Shown in pieces: positions 20,940 to 33,368 of a stretch of 64,000 nucleotides of DNA. The notes under the pieces are model-generated. The model worked only from the letters and a program-made list of their open reading frames with translations, had not been told where the DNA came from and did not search any database. The translations under genes and the position numbers were made by a program. Every line of letters begins with the position of its first letter. Position 1 is the first letter of the stretch. Source of the DNA: Odontocerum albicorne (Eukaryota; Arthropoda; Insecta; Trichoptera; Odontoceridae); NCBI GenBank assembly GCA_949825065.1, contig OX463848.1, forward strand, positions 27,428,699 to 27,492,698. The letters run 5' to 3'.

Positions 20940-23680
20940 CCGTATTCGCTAACTGAGCTGTTAAGAGTGTCATTACTCACACACGGAATGACCTTGTTGA
21001 ATGAATTTTCCGATATCGATATCTTCCAGATATCGGTGGATAAATTGAGAATTATACTCCTCAATATACTTTTTAGGTACCTATAACTGAGTCACTTTAC
21101 AGGGAAGCGTAACATTGTGCCTGTGGCCGTTATACTATATTTAAACTTTTAATATGTTATTTTCTTTTTATTTGGTGTGGTTGCGTTAACCCCTTACCAA
21201 ATGTAAAATAAATTTTAAAAACCCTCGGTTGAATAAATAAAATAATGAATATGGCCGTTACATTGTACGTCACACTGAGAGGTAATAGAGTGAGTGTTCA
21301 GTATTATAGAGTTTAAATAAACGTGGCACTAATTTCCGACAATTGGTGTAAGTAATTATAGAAGAATCGTTAAAGTGTATTATTAAACAGAAGTTCATAT
21401 TTGTTTGACAAACATAACACCCCTTCGTTTCTAATGCTTTTTATTGACTTTGGAAGTACTGAAATTAAGAATTACGTATCCGTGCCTTAGTAGATTTAGT
21501 TTTATAGAAAAGAGAAAAAATATTTTCAAGTATATTCTTTAGTGACTAGAATCTAATTAGTATTGGTTATGCAGAATCGTGACGATTTATACCGCGTCAA
21601 GATTTGCATCCGATAATGGAATTAGTGTGCAGGTCGCACGGACGTCATTCCGCATCAACATGCAAATTTCGGAAAATAGCCATCCATTTGCATTAAATAA
21701 TACCATATGGGGTTTTCTGTATAAAAATAAATTAAGCTTTTTCCAACCGAACTTTCGATCTTAGTAGAACACATTAAAATATCCGTATATTACCTAATTC
21801 ACTTTTCATAATAATAATTTTATTCCAGCTAGTGTGTAGGGTGGTGCAATGCAACACAAGCCTTTATTAAAAACGAGACCAAAATATAACAAATACAATA
21901 TAACAAAAAATATATACGAAATAAAACTCCCGAAATACAACATTGTTCATAATATAATACATGTAACATATAATATGATACTCGTAGATACAAAAAATAT
22001 ATTTTGTTAAAAAAAGTTACGAAAAATGGCAAATTGGTAAAATGTTGGTTACCTCGTTTTTTCTCCCTTTCATATTGGAGGCAGTAGTTTGTTTCTTACG
22101 CAAATGATCAATAACTGGCGACGAGAGCCAGTTACATATAATTTTAATAATAATATTTTTGTGTAGTAATGCGGAATCAAAATCTTGCAATGCGATGTCG
22201 CATAAAAACTTCAAATGGATGCATTCTATGTTCAACAAACATCTCGCTCGCTCTACAGAAAGGGTTTGTGGAAAATATGATGAAAATCATTATAGTATCG
22301 AACTCACATTTACATACATTGGTTTATTGAATTATATCATATTTCTGATATATAAATTGACGAGTAGAGCGAGTAGAATAACAATATGTTTTTTCGTCAG
22401 AGCATCCGCCGAGTCTTCGAGCCAACATTTTTCCCGTCAATACGTAACCCTTTTGCGTTTCAATATAATCCCTATATTTTAGTTCATCAGTGAGAATATA
22501 TCCGAGATATCTGACATTTGATGATTGATCGAGTTTTTCTCTGCTAAGATAAAGTATAAAAAGTATTTTCGTGATTTAACTAAAGCAACTTCCTTGATAC
22601 CGGCTCTATATCTAAGTACACATGTTTTTCTTCAATTGCGCTACTGCTCATATTGAGTCTTGACCTCTTGAATTTTCTACTATCCTGTATATCTATTCTT
22701 AGCGCCCGTTCTCCAATTTGGGGTTATAAAGTACATTGACCCTCCCAGCAAAGACTTGGTCTTTCGACCCGTCCCTCTCGAGTGATTTGCCATGATAATT
22801 TTTAAAGCCTTTGTTTCGTGTATTCTCTGGATATGGCTAATACACCTGAGTCTTGGCAGCTTTATATGTAGAGTATAACATGCTTGTTAAATAAATATAA
22901 ATAAGACAATTTCTTACAGTAGGTTTGGTTGTCTGATTTAAAAAGAAAAACTGTGGGAGTAACACACTATTATATAAAATATATCACATAAAATATCCAT
23001 CGAGGTAAATAAAACACACGCTGAATCAATACAGTGCCTATTATGTTCATTATACAATTGTGATGCGTGGAGTTTCATAAATTTGGTAACATACTGTTAT
23101 TGAAACTTTCTCGATCAGTGTTTGGCGGGACTTTATAAAATATATACAAAATTTTTATTTTACATTATACTAAAAAAACTTTTTCATAAAATTTTCGTAA
23201 ACAATTTTCTTAAAAGCATTTAAAGTTCGAAAAATATTCATAAATATCTGGACCGGAACCACATGTTGGAACGAAAATATTGATGTAAGGATATCCAATA
23301 AGATACGGGAAATTACTTTGTTTGTTGGATCTCTTAACACGACATCTAATTAGCAATACCATGTTTCACATAATTATATTTTTGTTACGTATGTATAACT
23401 GTATATTGTATGGAAAAAAATTCGAGTAGCACAAATGAACTTCTCATAATATGAAAACAATGTATACATACTCGTACATAACGTCATACTAAGTTTCTGT
23501 TAGACAGATAACACAGAGCGCCAGTTTTTCCTATCGTGACATTCATATTACATCTCATTACTCTTACGATTTCTCTGATTTTTTTCATTTCCACACTTTT
23601 TTATTCATGTACCTCTCACAATATTCAAATCTGGCTGCAAAAACAATTGTACAACTATTTTTTAGTTTTTGTTTTCAGAT
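20940..23680. other. Mostly AT-rich DNA with unassigned patches
   Basis: A compact set of short palindromes (gatatcgatatc, agatatct) lies at 21008-21035. A GC-richer patch at 21575-21700 gives a 61-codon frame without recognisable domain. A further patch at 22680-22860 has weak, unconvincing similarity to LINE C-terminal sequence on the minus strand. TACTCGTA motifs occur near 20694, 20836, 21977 and 23469. I could not support a gene. Confidence 0.4.
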
Positions 23681-23689
23681 TGTAAAACA

Positions 23690-24720
23690 TATGTTTAATA
23701 ATGGAGAGATTAATAACGTAGAACGAATTAGGATGGTTCAAGTGCATTTTGAATTTAAGTCCTCAATTTTAGTACAACACGCGTTGAGAAATTAAGGAAG
23801 ATAGGATATTCCAAGCAGATATTGTGGAGCAGTTCAACGAGACAGGAAATGTACAAAGGCAACCCTTCGAACGAAACGGGACTGCTCGGATAACAAATAA
23901 CATAGCCACAGTGACCGCCACCATTTGAAATGATCCAACGATTTCAAGTAGGCAATTGACATTGAACGTTGGCGTCAGTCGATGGAGTGTATTTCGTATT
24001 TTAATTCGACCGAAATACAGTTTAAATCCAGGAGACCTGCCAATTCGTCTAGAATTTGACTGACAACTGTTGCTATATCCAGAGGAAGATCCAAAGTGTA
24101 TTAATTACTTCTTGATTTAAGCTTACGTGTGTCAAACAGGCATGCAACTATCAGGCCCATTTCCACCGTAACGGCAATGTTTACAATAAAAACTGCCGTC
24201 TTTGGAATATTCCGTAATACTATGGAATCTCCTCGAAAATTGCAACAACAAAAAATTACATCCAGAGCGAGTCGCTGCATGGTGTATGGTATCGACCAAA
24301 TGAATTATTGGTTTATATTTTTTGAACGAAATTGTTGAATCATTACAGTAAATGGTGAGCGTTTTTTAGAAATTTTAAATAAATATTTCTTCCCGGAATT
24401 GCGCTGACGAAAGATTGCATTAAAAATGTGTGATTTCAATAAGGTGGTACCACTTGCCACATCAAAATATCCGTTATGGATGTTTTGCGTAAGAAATTTG
24501 GGCAAAAGATAATCACGGAACAGTACGCATCGTTGGCCTCCAAGGTCTCCAGTTCTAACTGCTCCGGACTTCATTTTATGGGGTTATTGCAAACAGGAGG
24601 TGTATAAAACCAAGTCACGCAACAGGAACGAGCTGAAGGCACCAATTAGGGCCGTTATTAAAACTCAAGCCACATTAGCACATTAGTGAACAATGTTCTA
24701 GTTTGAGAGAGGCAGCGCGT
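23690..24720 (+). pseudogene. Degenerate Tc1/mariner-superfamily transposase
   Basis: Fragments in changing frames read 'VEQFNETGNVQRQPFERNGT', then 'NDPTISSRQLTLNVGVSRWS' with 'VFRILIRPKYS', and near 24550-24650 'RSPVLTAPDFILWGYCKQEV'. They follow the order of an insect transposase with an N-terminal winged-helix DNA-binding region ('V.QF..TGSV..RPRSGRP', 'STRRLS...GVSR.TV.RIL') and a C-terminal 'RSPDLTPLDFFLWG' catalytic block. The last aspartate survives (PDF); the middle is unreadable. There are many stops and indels, and no terminal inverted repeats were found, so the boundaries are approximate. It is one of the oldest elements in the window. Confidence 0.6.
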
Positions 24721-24774
24721 CAATAAATGCGGGGGACATTTAAACTAACCTATTTTTACAATATTACTTGTCAA

Positions 24775-25579
24775 AAAGTACGAGTTACTGAATTTACTAA
24801 AAAATATATTTACTTTGTAGCAGATTCTAGAACCTAAGCTTGAGCACTTGAATATGTTTGGTAAATTCATTATGATCGGTTCACGGGCTGAGGAAATATT
24901 ATCGACCAAGTGGCTGAGATTATTTTCATTTGTCTACGTGTATGTAGATGAGTGGTATTTAGAAAATTTAAAAAAATCATTCTCTTAAATTAGAATAGCT
25001 TAAAATTTTAATATTTTGTCATGTTTGTCTACATTTAAAAATCTGTATTCATTTTTACTGAACTAATGAAATACACCATAACATGTAATGCATTGCGTGT
25101 ACAACTAACTTTATTTTTTTATGAAAACTTCCTTAAATGATCTATCGAAAAAACTTGAAGTATATATGTTAGTATCAATTTCTTCTTTAAACCTTATTTC
25201 AATTCAGTGGCGTAGCGAGGGTCCTCTGCGTCCGAAAACAGGACACAAAATCTGCGCCCCCTTGCGCAAAGAGCAAACTAAGTGTCATTTGGAAATAAGG
25301 TAGAAGTCCACTTACCCGAGGTAAAGGCTGTATAAGTATTTCAATGTAAACAATGTTTTTTTGCATACATTAAAAATCATAATAGTTTTTTTTACAGGTA
25401 TTTATATGTTTGTTTAGAGATAGCATTAAGGGTACCAAAAAGTATCCTCGTTTGAATGATGATAATTTTCAAGTCAGTTATATTTTACCTTGCGATTTTT
25501 AACACGCATTTTGTGTGGAATATAGTTTACTTAACATTTCAAAGTGTATTTTAATATTCAAAAGTAAATTTTTAAAACT
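24775..25579. other. AT-rich DNA with one GC-richer transposon-like edge
   Basis: At 25206-25300 the sequence 'cagtggcgtagcgaggg' resembles the terminal repeats of some hAT-type elements, but no matching opposite end was found. The rest shows nothing. Confidence 0.35.
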
Positions 25580-26500
25580 CATTTGCGATGGAAAAATTGG
25601 TTTCGCTTGAAGATTTTATTAGAAATTTGAATACTGCATCATTTTTTTAAGAAAGAGGCCGCAATCAAGAGTACCAAAAGCATTTTTGATTTACTGTTTT
25701 TTTTTAATGTTCGGAAATTCTGGCAATGGTTTAAACAGTTTCTATCGGAGTTTTTTTATCTGAATGATAGCTCTCGAGTTAAAAGGTTAATAAAAGTGGA
25801 CGATGTCTGAAATTGAAGCAAATCCAAGTTTATCAATTAAAAAACGCTGACAATTTAGGACATCCAGGGTTAAGTGTACATGACAACATTTAAAGATCGG
25901 AAAGGCGTGTATTCAAGAAAAATGGGTATCACATCAACTGAGCCAACACGCTGATTTTCTGTTCGCTTTGTCTCATGGGTGACAAAGTAAACGCATGCGG
26001 ATTTATTTTAGAATTGGAATCGAAAACGTCATTTTTTAATAATCTCGTCACAAGAAACGAAAAGTAGGTGTTGCGTTTTAAACAGGAATGTTAAAGATAA
26101 TGGTTGTCAAAATCAATTAATAGGATCCACCGCTAGACCAGTTTCAATGATAAATAAAATACTAGCCGTATAGTGGAACTTTTAGAGTACGGTTCATTTT
26201 GAATCATTCAAATCCGGCGAAACAATAACGGTACAGGCTTATTGCCATCAGGTGGACCACCTCAACGAACAAATAAAAAAACGACCCGCTCTTTTTAATC
26301 ATCACTAAGCGTTTTTGAAGCATGATAACTTCCCTTTCATTCTCCTCATATTACAAGTATTATCAAGAATAAAATCAAGAGCTTAGGATAGATAACGATT
26401 CGGCTTCCAGCATACGCTCCAGAATTTCACCATCGGATTTTCATCTTTACCAGTGAAGGTAATATTTTTTGAGATGATGAAATGTGTAAACTTTAAGAAG
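25580..26500 (+). pseudogene. Very old mariner transposase relic
   Basis: In scattered frames the sequence reads 'IEANPSLSIKK', 'KIGKACIQEKWVSHQLSQ', 'TRNEK', then 'FKSGETITVQAYCHQVDHLN' and 'EQIKKRPALFNHH' followed by 'KHDN'. This is the order of a mariner transposase of the cecropia/Hsmar1-like type ('IEADPS..T..', 'KIGKV.KL.KWVPHELS', 'CDEKW', 'PGETITA..YC.QLD.LN', 'HDNARPH'). The first catalytic aspartate reads N. Stops occur every few codons, and the third aspartate block (SPDLAP) is not recognisable. Terminal repeats were not found. It is far older than the related copy at 53457. Confidence 0.6.
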
Positions 26501-26734
26501 TGATGAAAACGTGAGTCACTGAATATTTCAATTCAAAACCTTCTGATTTTTTAATGGAATAGGCATTAAAAATTGACGAAAAGGTGGAGAAATGTCATAA
26601 AATGTTAATCCGAAAGAAAAAGAATGTATATTTTGTGTTAATATTTAATATACATAACATACTCGTATTAAGTAATTATGACGTTTTTATATTTCATTTA
26701 AAAAACATTACTTTCGGATAGCCCTAATATACTA

Positions 26735-27652
26735 CCTTGATCAAAAAGTTTTAGGACCGGCCACCGTGTGGCGCTGTCAGTCAGCAGATTGGAACTCTTT
26801 TTTTTGTTAGGTTACCACATCTATCATTGACACTTCCCTTCAAATTTCAGCGTCATAGCTTGACATTTGTAAAAGTTACGCTGTACTGAGTACATCTACC
26901 TTTGTGCGTGTTTTTTATTTTTTACAAGTTTGAAAATTGCATCAACGAGTTTGCATTAAATTTTGTGTGAAAAACGGATTTAACGGTCCGCAGACCTTGG
27001 AAATGTTGGAGAAGTGTTTTTTGGTGGCACGAACGCTTCTGAAGTGGTCGTGAGTCGGTCGAAGATGAGGAACGCAGTGGCAGGCTGTCAACGTCGAAAA
27101 CCGATGAAAACACCGATAAAATCAAAGAAATGTTGGCCGAAAACCGCAAATTGACCATCAGAGAGCTGGCAGAGAACTTGAACATCACTTATGGATCCGC
27201 TCAAGACATTTTGGTTAGTGATTTGGGCCTCAGACGTTTCGCTGCAAAACTGGTGCCGAAAGACCTCAATTTCATGCAAAAAAAGGACCACGTTGAAATC
27301 GCGAAAGACATGATTTCCATGAGTTTTTAACCAAAAACAACACGACTACTATCCAGCAGCCTTTGAATTCACCTGATCTGGCTCCCTGCGACTTTTTCCT
27401 GTTCAACCGACTTAAAAAACCGCTTCGCGGAACGCGTTACAGCACCCGAGAGGATGTCATGAAAAAATTGAAGACGGCTCTGATGGACATACCGAAAATT
27501 GAGTACCAGCGGTGTTTCGAGGATTGGATCAAGCGCTGGCGTAAGTGCGTTGCAGTCGATGGGGAATACTTTGAAGGGGACCATATCGATTTTGTTGAAT
27601 AAACTTGTATTTTCGATTTTATGAAAAAAGTCCTAAAACTTTTTGATCAAGG
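26735..27652 (+). mobile_element. Mariner element (copy 5), 918 bp, deleted, clean ends
   Basis: Terminal inverted repeats CCTTGATCAAAAAGTTTTAG (extending to about 23 bp) are essentially perfect at both ends, flanked by TA at 26733-26734 and 27653-27654. The intact ends suggest a non-autonomous copy that could still be mobilised in trans by a matching transposase. Confidence 0.92.
26940..27602 (+). pseudogene. Mariner transposase with the catalytic middle deleted
   Basis: The N-terminal part reads 'QRVCIKFCVKNGFNGPQTLE' and, after a frame change, 'SVEDEERSGRLSTSKTDEN', 'KLTIRELAENLNITYGSAQD' and 'RFAAKLVPKDL', the paired helix-turn-helix region. After 'EIAKDMI' the sequence jumps to 'SPDLAPCDFFLFNRLKKPLR', so the first two catalytic aspartates and everything between them are missing, while the third aspartate and the C-terminus (YFEGDHIDFVE, stop at 27600-27602) are kept. 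The DNA-binding half without catalysis could in principle act as a repressor if expressed, but the frames do not connect. Confidence 0.85.
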
Positions 27653-27654
27653 TA

Positions 27655-29784
27655 GTACTTTGAACAAAACTAACTATACATGCGCTCGGTTCTAAAAATA
27701 GTTGTTGTTTAGTTCAAAAGATCTATAGTATTGAAAAATAAACCGTATCAGTACTTGTTTCATCGTTTCAAAGTTCAAATAATGTTTAGATTGTTTTAAA
27801 TTTCAAGTAGTTTTTACTGTAGTTTCTATGTCCAAAGTGAGAGCGAAAGCAAAAAGAACCAAATATTGTTTGAAATTTTGTATAAAAAAGTCTGAAAGCG
27901 ACAGAGTGAGGCGATATAAGGAAAAACATACATAAAAAATGTTTAGTCCCTTAGTTTGTGCCCGTTAACATTTGCCCTCACTTTGCCAAGCCACAGTATT
28001 GATTTATTGTTTTATATTTCGTTAAGAATTGTTTAGTCTGCTTTAATTTGTATTGTTTTTATTTCTTTATCTTCTATTTTACACCCTTAAAGGTGTTCTT
28101 AAGAAAGACATTAAGTCAAAGCACTCTCAGCTGGGTAAATTGCTTAAACCAAAAAATCTAATACAAATTTCTTGAAATGACAAAGCGAAATTTTTCATTT
28201 AATTAGTATTCCAATCTCCCGCATCAAGTTCGAGGGAAATGGGTTTTAATATTCTGTTACGCTAAATATTCAATCAATACTTTTGTGAAAATCAATTTAT
28301 GGTGAAGGTAGATGTGTTAGATTTTCAATATTTTGCATATTTCAATAAGACGGTTAAAAGCTTGGAATATTTTAATAAATTAAACCTAACTAGATCATTC
28401 TTTGAAAATGATATTCTTTGAAGCAAGTGTTAAAAAAGGTGAAAATTGTAAAATTTTCAAAAATAATCTTTCGAAGGACTTAATACAATAGGTTTATTAA
28501 CATTTAATTGTCCAAATATCAAAATTTGCGCAGACTTTGATTATATTAGCAAAGAATTCAGAATTTTGCATATATTTTTTATCTACAATTTTAACCACAA
28601 TATAACTCAGAACAAAATCCTGGAATTGTGAGTTACATGTAATATATTTCATGCTTGAAATTAGAGGAATAAAAGAAATACAAAGATTCCCACTCATACA
28701 CAACTTAGATTCAGTAAATCTTATGTTTTATCGATATACAATAATTCTGCACTATTTTAAGATTTCATATTAAAGTTACTCGTATATTTCCTACTAAGAA
28801 TCGAATCAACTTTTATAATAGTTTAAAAAGCTTGATACGTACAAGTAAGCCTAATTAACATATTCGTAAAAAGTTTATCAAACATACTCGTATATTGTGT
28901 GTAGGACGGATGCATGCTTTCAATTAAAAATTTTATTTGATTTTTGGCGGTATATCGGGAGGGCGCCACCATGCAAAGTCGGACGACGGTGACGTGTGTC
29001 CAACGCTAGCGTTATTATGACTTGATTCTACCAGGAGCAGATAAAATGTTAAGGGTAAAATTTACCTCGACGGAAGATAGCGCAATTTCACGGTTCCGAG
29101 ACAAACTTCATGTTTGTTGTATTCAATCAAGTGAGACATTTATAAAATATATATTGTGGCAGAAGGTAAAATTATTCAATGGGACAGGATTTATTTTTCA
29201 TGAAAATGTAGAATATATTTTATGAAAAATGAGTTCTAAATTTGAGCCCAAAGAGATCCAAAAATGAATGGGGGCGCCACCAGATTGAGTGAGACAAACA
29301 TATCTTGCATACATACACAAGCGACAAAGAAAAGCAGAACTGAGTAGAAGAGTTATTAGGGGCTAATAAATCGCAAAAGATTTTGCCCGCAATCCTAAAA
29401 TCTTGCCAGCTATCAATAAATAAATACTTGCTGTTTTATTTAGTACTTCCTAAATGTTCTTCGCCATTCAAGTAATTCATAAACATAATTAACAATGTGT
29501 TATATTAATTGTAATAAAATTGTCAATAAATACATACATAACATATATATCTTTCTTATGCAGAGAGAGGTGTGTTCGTTATTCTTGCAACGATAAACGT
29601 TTGAATTTTTAGATTGCCACTGAAAACATTTTTTTAGCCAATTTAATATTCTCACTAGAGAAAATTTGGCATTTAAAATATTCATAAATATTTTTGGTGA
29701 CCTAGTCCTTGTTAAATGGCACTTATGAATGAATGAATTTTAAAAATTGAAGATCATTTATTTTAAAAACATTTTATTTTAAAA
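27655..29784. other. AT-rich DNA with a paired 'gggcgccacc' patch
   Basis: A GC-richer segment at 28945-29290 is bounded by two direct copies of 'gggcgccacca' (near 28960 and 29270), which might be the edges of an unidentified insertion. TACTCGTA motifs lie near 28777 and 28884. No gene was recognised. Confidence 0.4.
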
Positions 29785-30155
29785 CATGTTTTTTTTTATC
29801 ACAAAAGACGACAGCAGCGCAACGTATCTAAATGTATTAGGAGCGCATGAAGAATAAAAAGCTCGACTAAAAAAAGATCAGCGGGAAAACAAAAAACTAA
29901 ACAATTTGAATAAATTACATGTTCTTAAAAAATATGGATATAAAAATATTTTTGTTTCAAGACGAAAACTAAATTCACTTTATTTTGAATCCATTCTGTA
30001 AAAAAACTGTTTATCAAATAAATTAACAGTAAAATAAATACATAGTGGTCATTTTTATGCCCTTACTAAAAAAACCATACCCACAAAAGACGATGACAGA
30101 TGCGCAGCGTATCTAAACGTATCAGGACAACATAAAGATTAAAAACTCGACTCCA
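29785..30155. repeat. Two diverged direct repeats about 280 bp apart
   Basis: 29800-29870 and 30080-30150 share 'cacaaaagacga', 'cgca(a/g)cgtatctaaa.gtat', 'agga' and 'aaaa(g)ctcgact' in the same order. A weaker third match is near 30565-30615. The arrangement suggests a decayed tandem repeat. Confidence 0.5.
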
Positions 30156-30989
30156 TACACTATAATAGAAAATAACTATAAACAATTTGTACAATAAATA
30201 GTTGAAAAAATTATGATGTTAAATGTTCAAGAAGATTGTTTATTGAATTAGTTCGTAATATGTTGTGCCAAATCCAAATTAGTAAAATGTTGTGCCTCTA
30301 CTAAAATAAACAGGTATTTAAACAATACGCTGAATATCTTAATTTATTCACCTTATTACAAAATTTTACCAATATAAGTTTTATTTATTATTAATTTCAA
30401 CTACAATATTTTGAAATGGTAAAATAATTTACATCTTGATGAATAAAACGAAATTTTAGTATGAAGAAAGGCACAGTGTTACTGGCGTACAATTAATTTC
30501 CCGTCGCATGGAGCCACTGTTAGGAATTTGATATCAGTGCTTCTTTTTTCCAATGTGGCATTACTGGCAGTGTGAATGTATTAGGAGCATATGAAATTGG
30601 AGGGATAACAAACTCGATATTACCGCTTGCTTGGTATATTGAAAAGAAATAAATATGTTGGGAAATTTTAAATAAATTTCATTTGCATGCTGCTTGCTAT
30701 ATTAATGATTGTAAACTTATTATTTAATTTATTAATATATATGGTACATACAAACCATCACGTCATATCATACGTAGGCAGAGAGAAAAAAGCGCCATAC
30801 TTTCCTATCTCGACACACGTCCTTAGCCACTTCTACATCCGTATACCTTCTCGTTCAACTTATGTTTCGATTAATTTGGATTTTGTAACATTCATTCTCA
30901 AATATTTCTCTTCACATATCTTATACAATTTACTTATTAAACTCTGCAATTCATGTTCTACCTCCTATTTTGCGTTACACTTTTTAATA
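30156..30989. other. AT-rich DNA, nothing firmly recognised
   Basis: The 128-codon frame at 30687-31073 starts without ATG context and overlaps the start of a SINE-B copy. It is not a credible gene. The segment at 30780-30900 is pyrimidine-rich and weakly resembles the antisense LINE tails at 7665 and 39110. Confidence 0.4.
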
Positions 30990-31318
30990 CTTCAAGATAT
31001 CCGAATTGGTAATTCGGAAAATTTAATATTGAAGAGCGTGGCAGGTACAAAATTTTGTTATTGGTTTCAATAATCGAGCCTCCGGGTTAAGAGCCTCTGG
31101 CGAAGACACAGAATTCGCAGTTTTTTATTGCACGGGGTGTGCAACACTACCGCATGTGAAAGGTCATCTGCTCGGTACATGCAAGTATTGTTACCAGACG
31201 AACTCTTTTACCGTCTAGGAATCTTGTTTATTTATTCTTTTATTTATTTGAGTATCAATGAGAATCTAACCTAAAACCTTTGGGTAGAGGTCAAGCATCT
31301 TACCAACTAGGCCACGGA
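30990..31318 (-). mobile_element. SINE-B copy, antisense
   Basis: The tail reads 'gaattggtaattcgg.aa...attgaagagcgtggcagg', the body includes 'caacactaccgcatg' and 'ttaccagacgaactctttta', and the head (31260-31318) has the A-box area 'ggcctagttggtaag' on the minus strand with a mutated B-box. Confidence 0.6.
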
Positions 31319-31810
31319 ATTCGTTAACACTACAGATCATCGAGATCTACAACTGAGTTTATGATATGCTCAAAGTGCTTTGAGGAATTTTCGGACGTTA
31401 AATGTAATTTCTTACGCTGTCCTTCCATTTAATTTGCGGATTCACTCGCTTCCTTATTTCCACTAGATTTTATCCAAGATGAGTGGTCTAGATTATCTGT
31501 CGGCAACTTATGGTACGCGTGCTACTTGGTGGCACGGTATAAAGAATGACAAATAATGAAATTCTTCAGTACATTAAAAAATTACATGCATAATTTCTTA
31601 AACGAAATGGCTCGTTTTCTTACACGAAATTATTAGTTTTTGGGGAATCATAAAAAAAATCGTCACTGCGTGAATAATTTTCTTGCACAAAATTATCAGT
31701 TTTTGAGGAGAATACCCAAAGAATGTTACTACGCATAGTCACGCTTCAATTTTGAACAGGACCTCCAATTTATATTGCGCATGAGGGCATATAAGTAATT
31801 TGGATTATGA
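31319..31810. other. Helitron flank, nothing recognised
   Basis: A short near-duplicate phrase ('cttacacgaaattattagtttttgggga' / 'cttgcacaaaattatcagtttttgagga') occurs at 31620 and 31681. There are no coding signals. Confidence 0.45.
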
Positions 31811-32040
31811 TCTTCTATATAAATAAAAATGTAAATGTCCGTATATTAAAAATCTGTAATATCCGAAAGTTCTTCACCGATCGCTTTGAAATTTTGACAA
31901 AATGTTGCATTCGTATACGAAAAAGTTTTTATATTTTTATTTATATACAGGTGTATATAAAAAAGTTTATAAATCAGAAAAAAATAACGTTTGTGCCTCC
32001 TGCAGCGACACAGACGAACTAAACTTGAGAGTTATGTCGC

Positions 32041-32300
32041 ATTTCATTTTCGACGTTTCGGAATTAATATTAAATAATTAAATATTAAATAATAAATATT
32101 CAATATCTATATAAATAAAAATGTTAATGTTCGTTACTTAAAAATCTCCAATCTCCGAAAGTTATTCACATTGTTTTGAAATTTTGACAGTTCCATTTTG
32201 ATTTTGAATATTAAATAATAAATATTAAATAATTAAATGTTAAATATTTAATAAAAAATATTAAATATTTAAATAATAAATATTAAATTTACAAATACGT
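32041..32300. repeat. AT-only repeat block inside Helitron A
   Basis: Permutations of 'aatattaaataattaaat' repeat here and again at 35490-35560. A comparable block is at 60050-60250 in Helitron B. Confidence 0.8.
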
Positions 32301-33368
32301 TAAATTTTTTTGTATAGCGCCATCTGCGCTAATTTATCCACCATTTTCATTTCGTAATGTACGTAGTTGACATGTACCTCTAAAAATATCTGTTTCACTT
32401 AGTTTTTTTAACTTATTTTTTTATTTTCCTGTTCAATTAGCGGTGAAATTGAATTGTGTAGATTGATTTTCGTTTGAATTCAAATCATATCGTGAATTGA
32501 CCTCTTGGAGTGATGCGATCATTTGTTTTAGAGATACGTGATGTTGGTATGTACATTTTTGACAAACGTCATATTTATTTTAAACGAACTGCCAAATTTT
32601 TGCTAATTTGTAACAAGATGTATTCATTTGTCATTATTGGTAGTTTTTTGTAATGCATTTACCAAAATAACTTGCTATTTATTAGAATCGATATTTATTG
32701 TTCATTAATGACGCGTCCAAACATGTCCCATCCAAATTCGTGCGTAGTTTGCAATGTTTGTAATGTCTTTCCTTTATATTTAATTAATCCCAATAATCTC
32801 TCTCTTTGCTTAACATTTAATTAGTTTCAATTATCTCCGTATTTCTTTAACAATACTCCTATTTGACAAATATTTCCTTAACAATACTCCTATTTGACAA
32901 ATATTTGACAAATGCGTATCCAGCTGCAAAACGATCGATCAGCTGAGATATTCTCACATCAATTGCTGGAAATTGGGAACGGAAAGGTGCAGGTTGATAT
33001 GACCTCAGGACGAATTTCATTGTCTCATAACTTAATGTTTCACAATTTTATATGTTTTTGATATAACTTTCTTTCTTTTTTTTTAGTGCAATCGATCTGC
33101 TTTAGTTCATCAAAATGTCGAGGAAGCAGCAGAATGACGTGTAGCCAGACTTGAGGATGCACGGAGATCGCGTTCTGCAGGTCCAGAACTGGTTTGTTCT
33201 CAACGCAATGTACGCGACAGGCTGATAGTGGCTGAGATAGTTCAGTAGGAATATCAAAAGTATCTTGTTTACCTAGAATTTAATTTTATCTCTATGTTTA
33301 TATTTCAAAATCGATCAAATCGTATGTAGAAATGTAGATTTTTTTTAATTAGTTCGATATTCATCCGT

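Noticed and set aside
21579..21764. 61-codon frame in a GC-richer patch
   Set aside because: No domain, splice signals or repeat relationship could be recognised.
22680..22860. LINE C-terminal similarity on the minus strand
   Set aside because: The resemblance to the WAGH...RP block is too weak and needs several frame changes.
25206..25300. hAT terminal repeat (cagtggcgtagcgaggg)
   Set aside because: Only one end is seen and no 8-bp duplication or transposase was found. The nearby coding traces are mariner-like instead.
30687..31073. 128-codon plus-strand open frame
   Set aside because: It overlaps the start of a SINE-B copy, is rich in Phe, Leu, Ile and Ser from AT-rich sequence, and shows no domain, so it is a chance frame.
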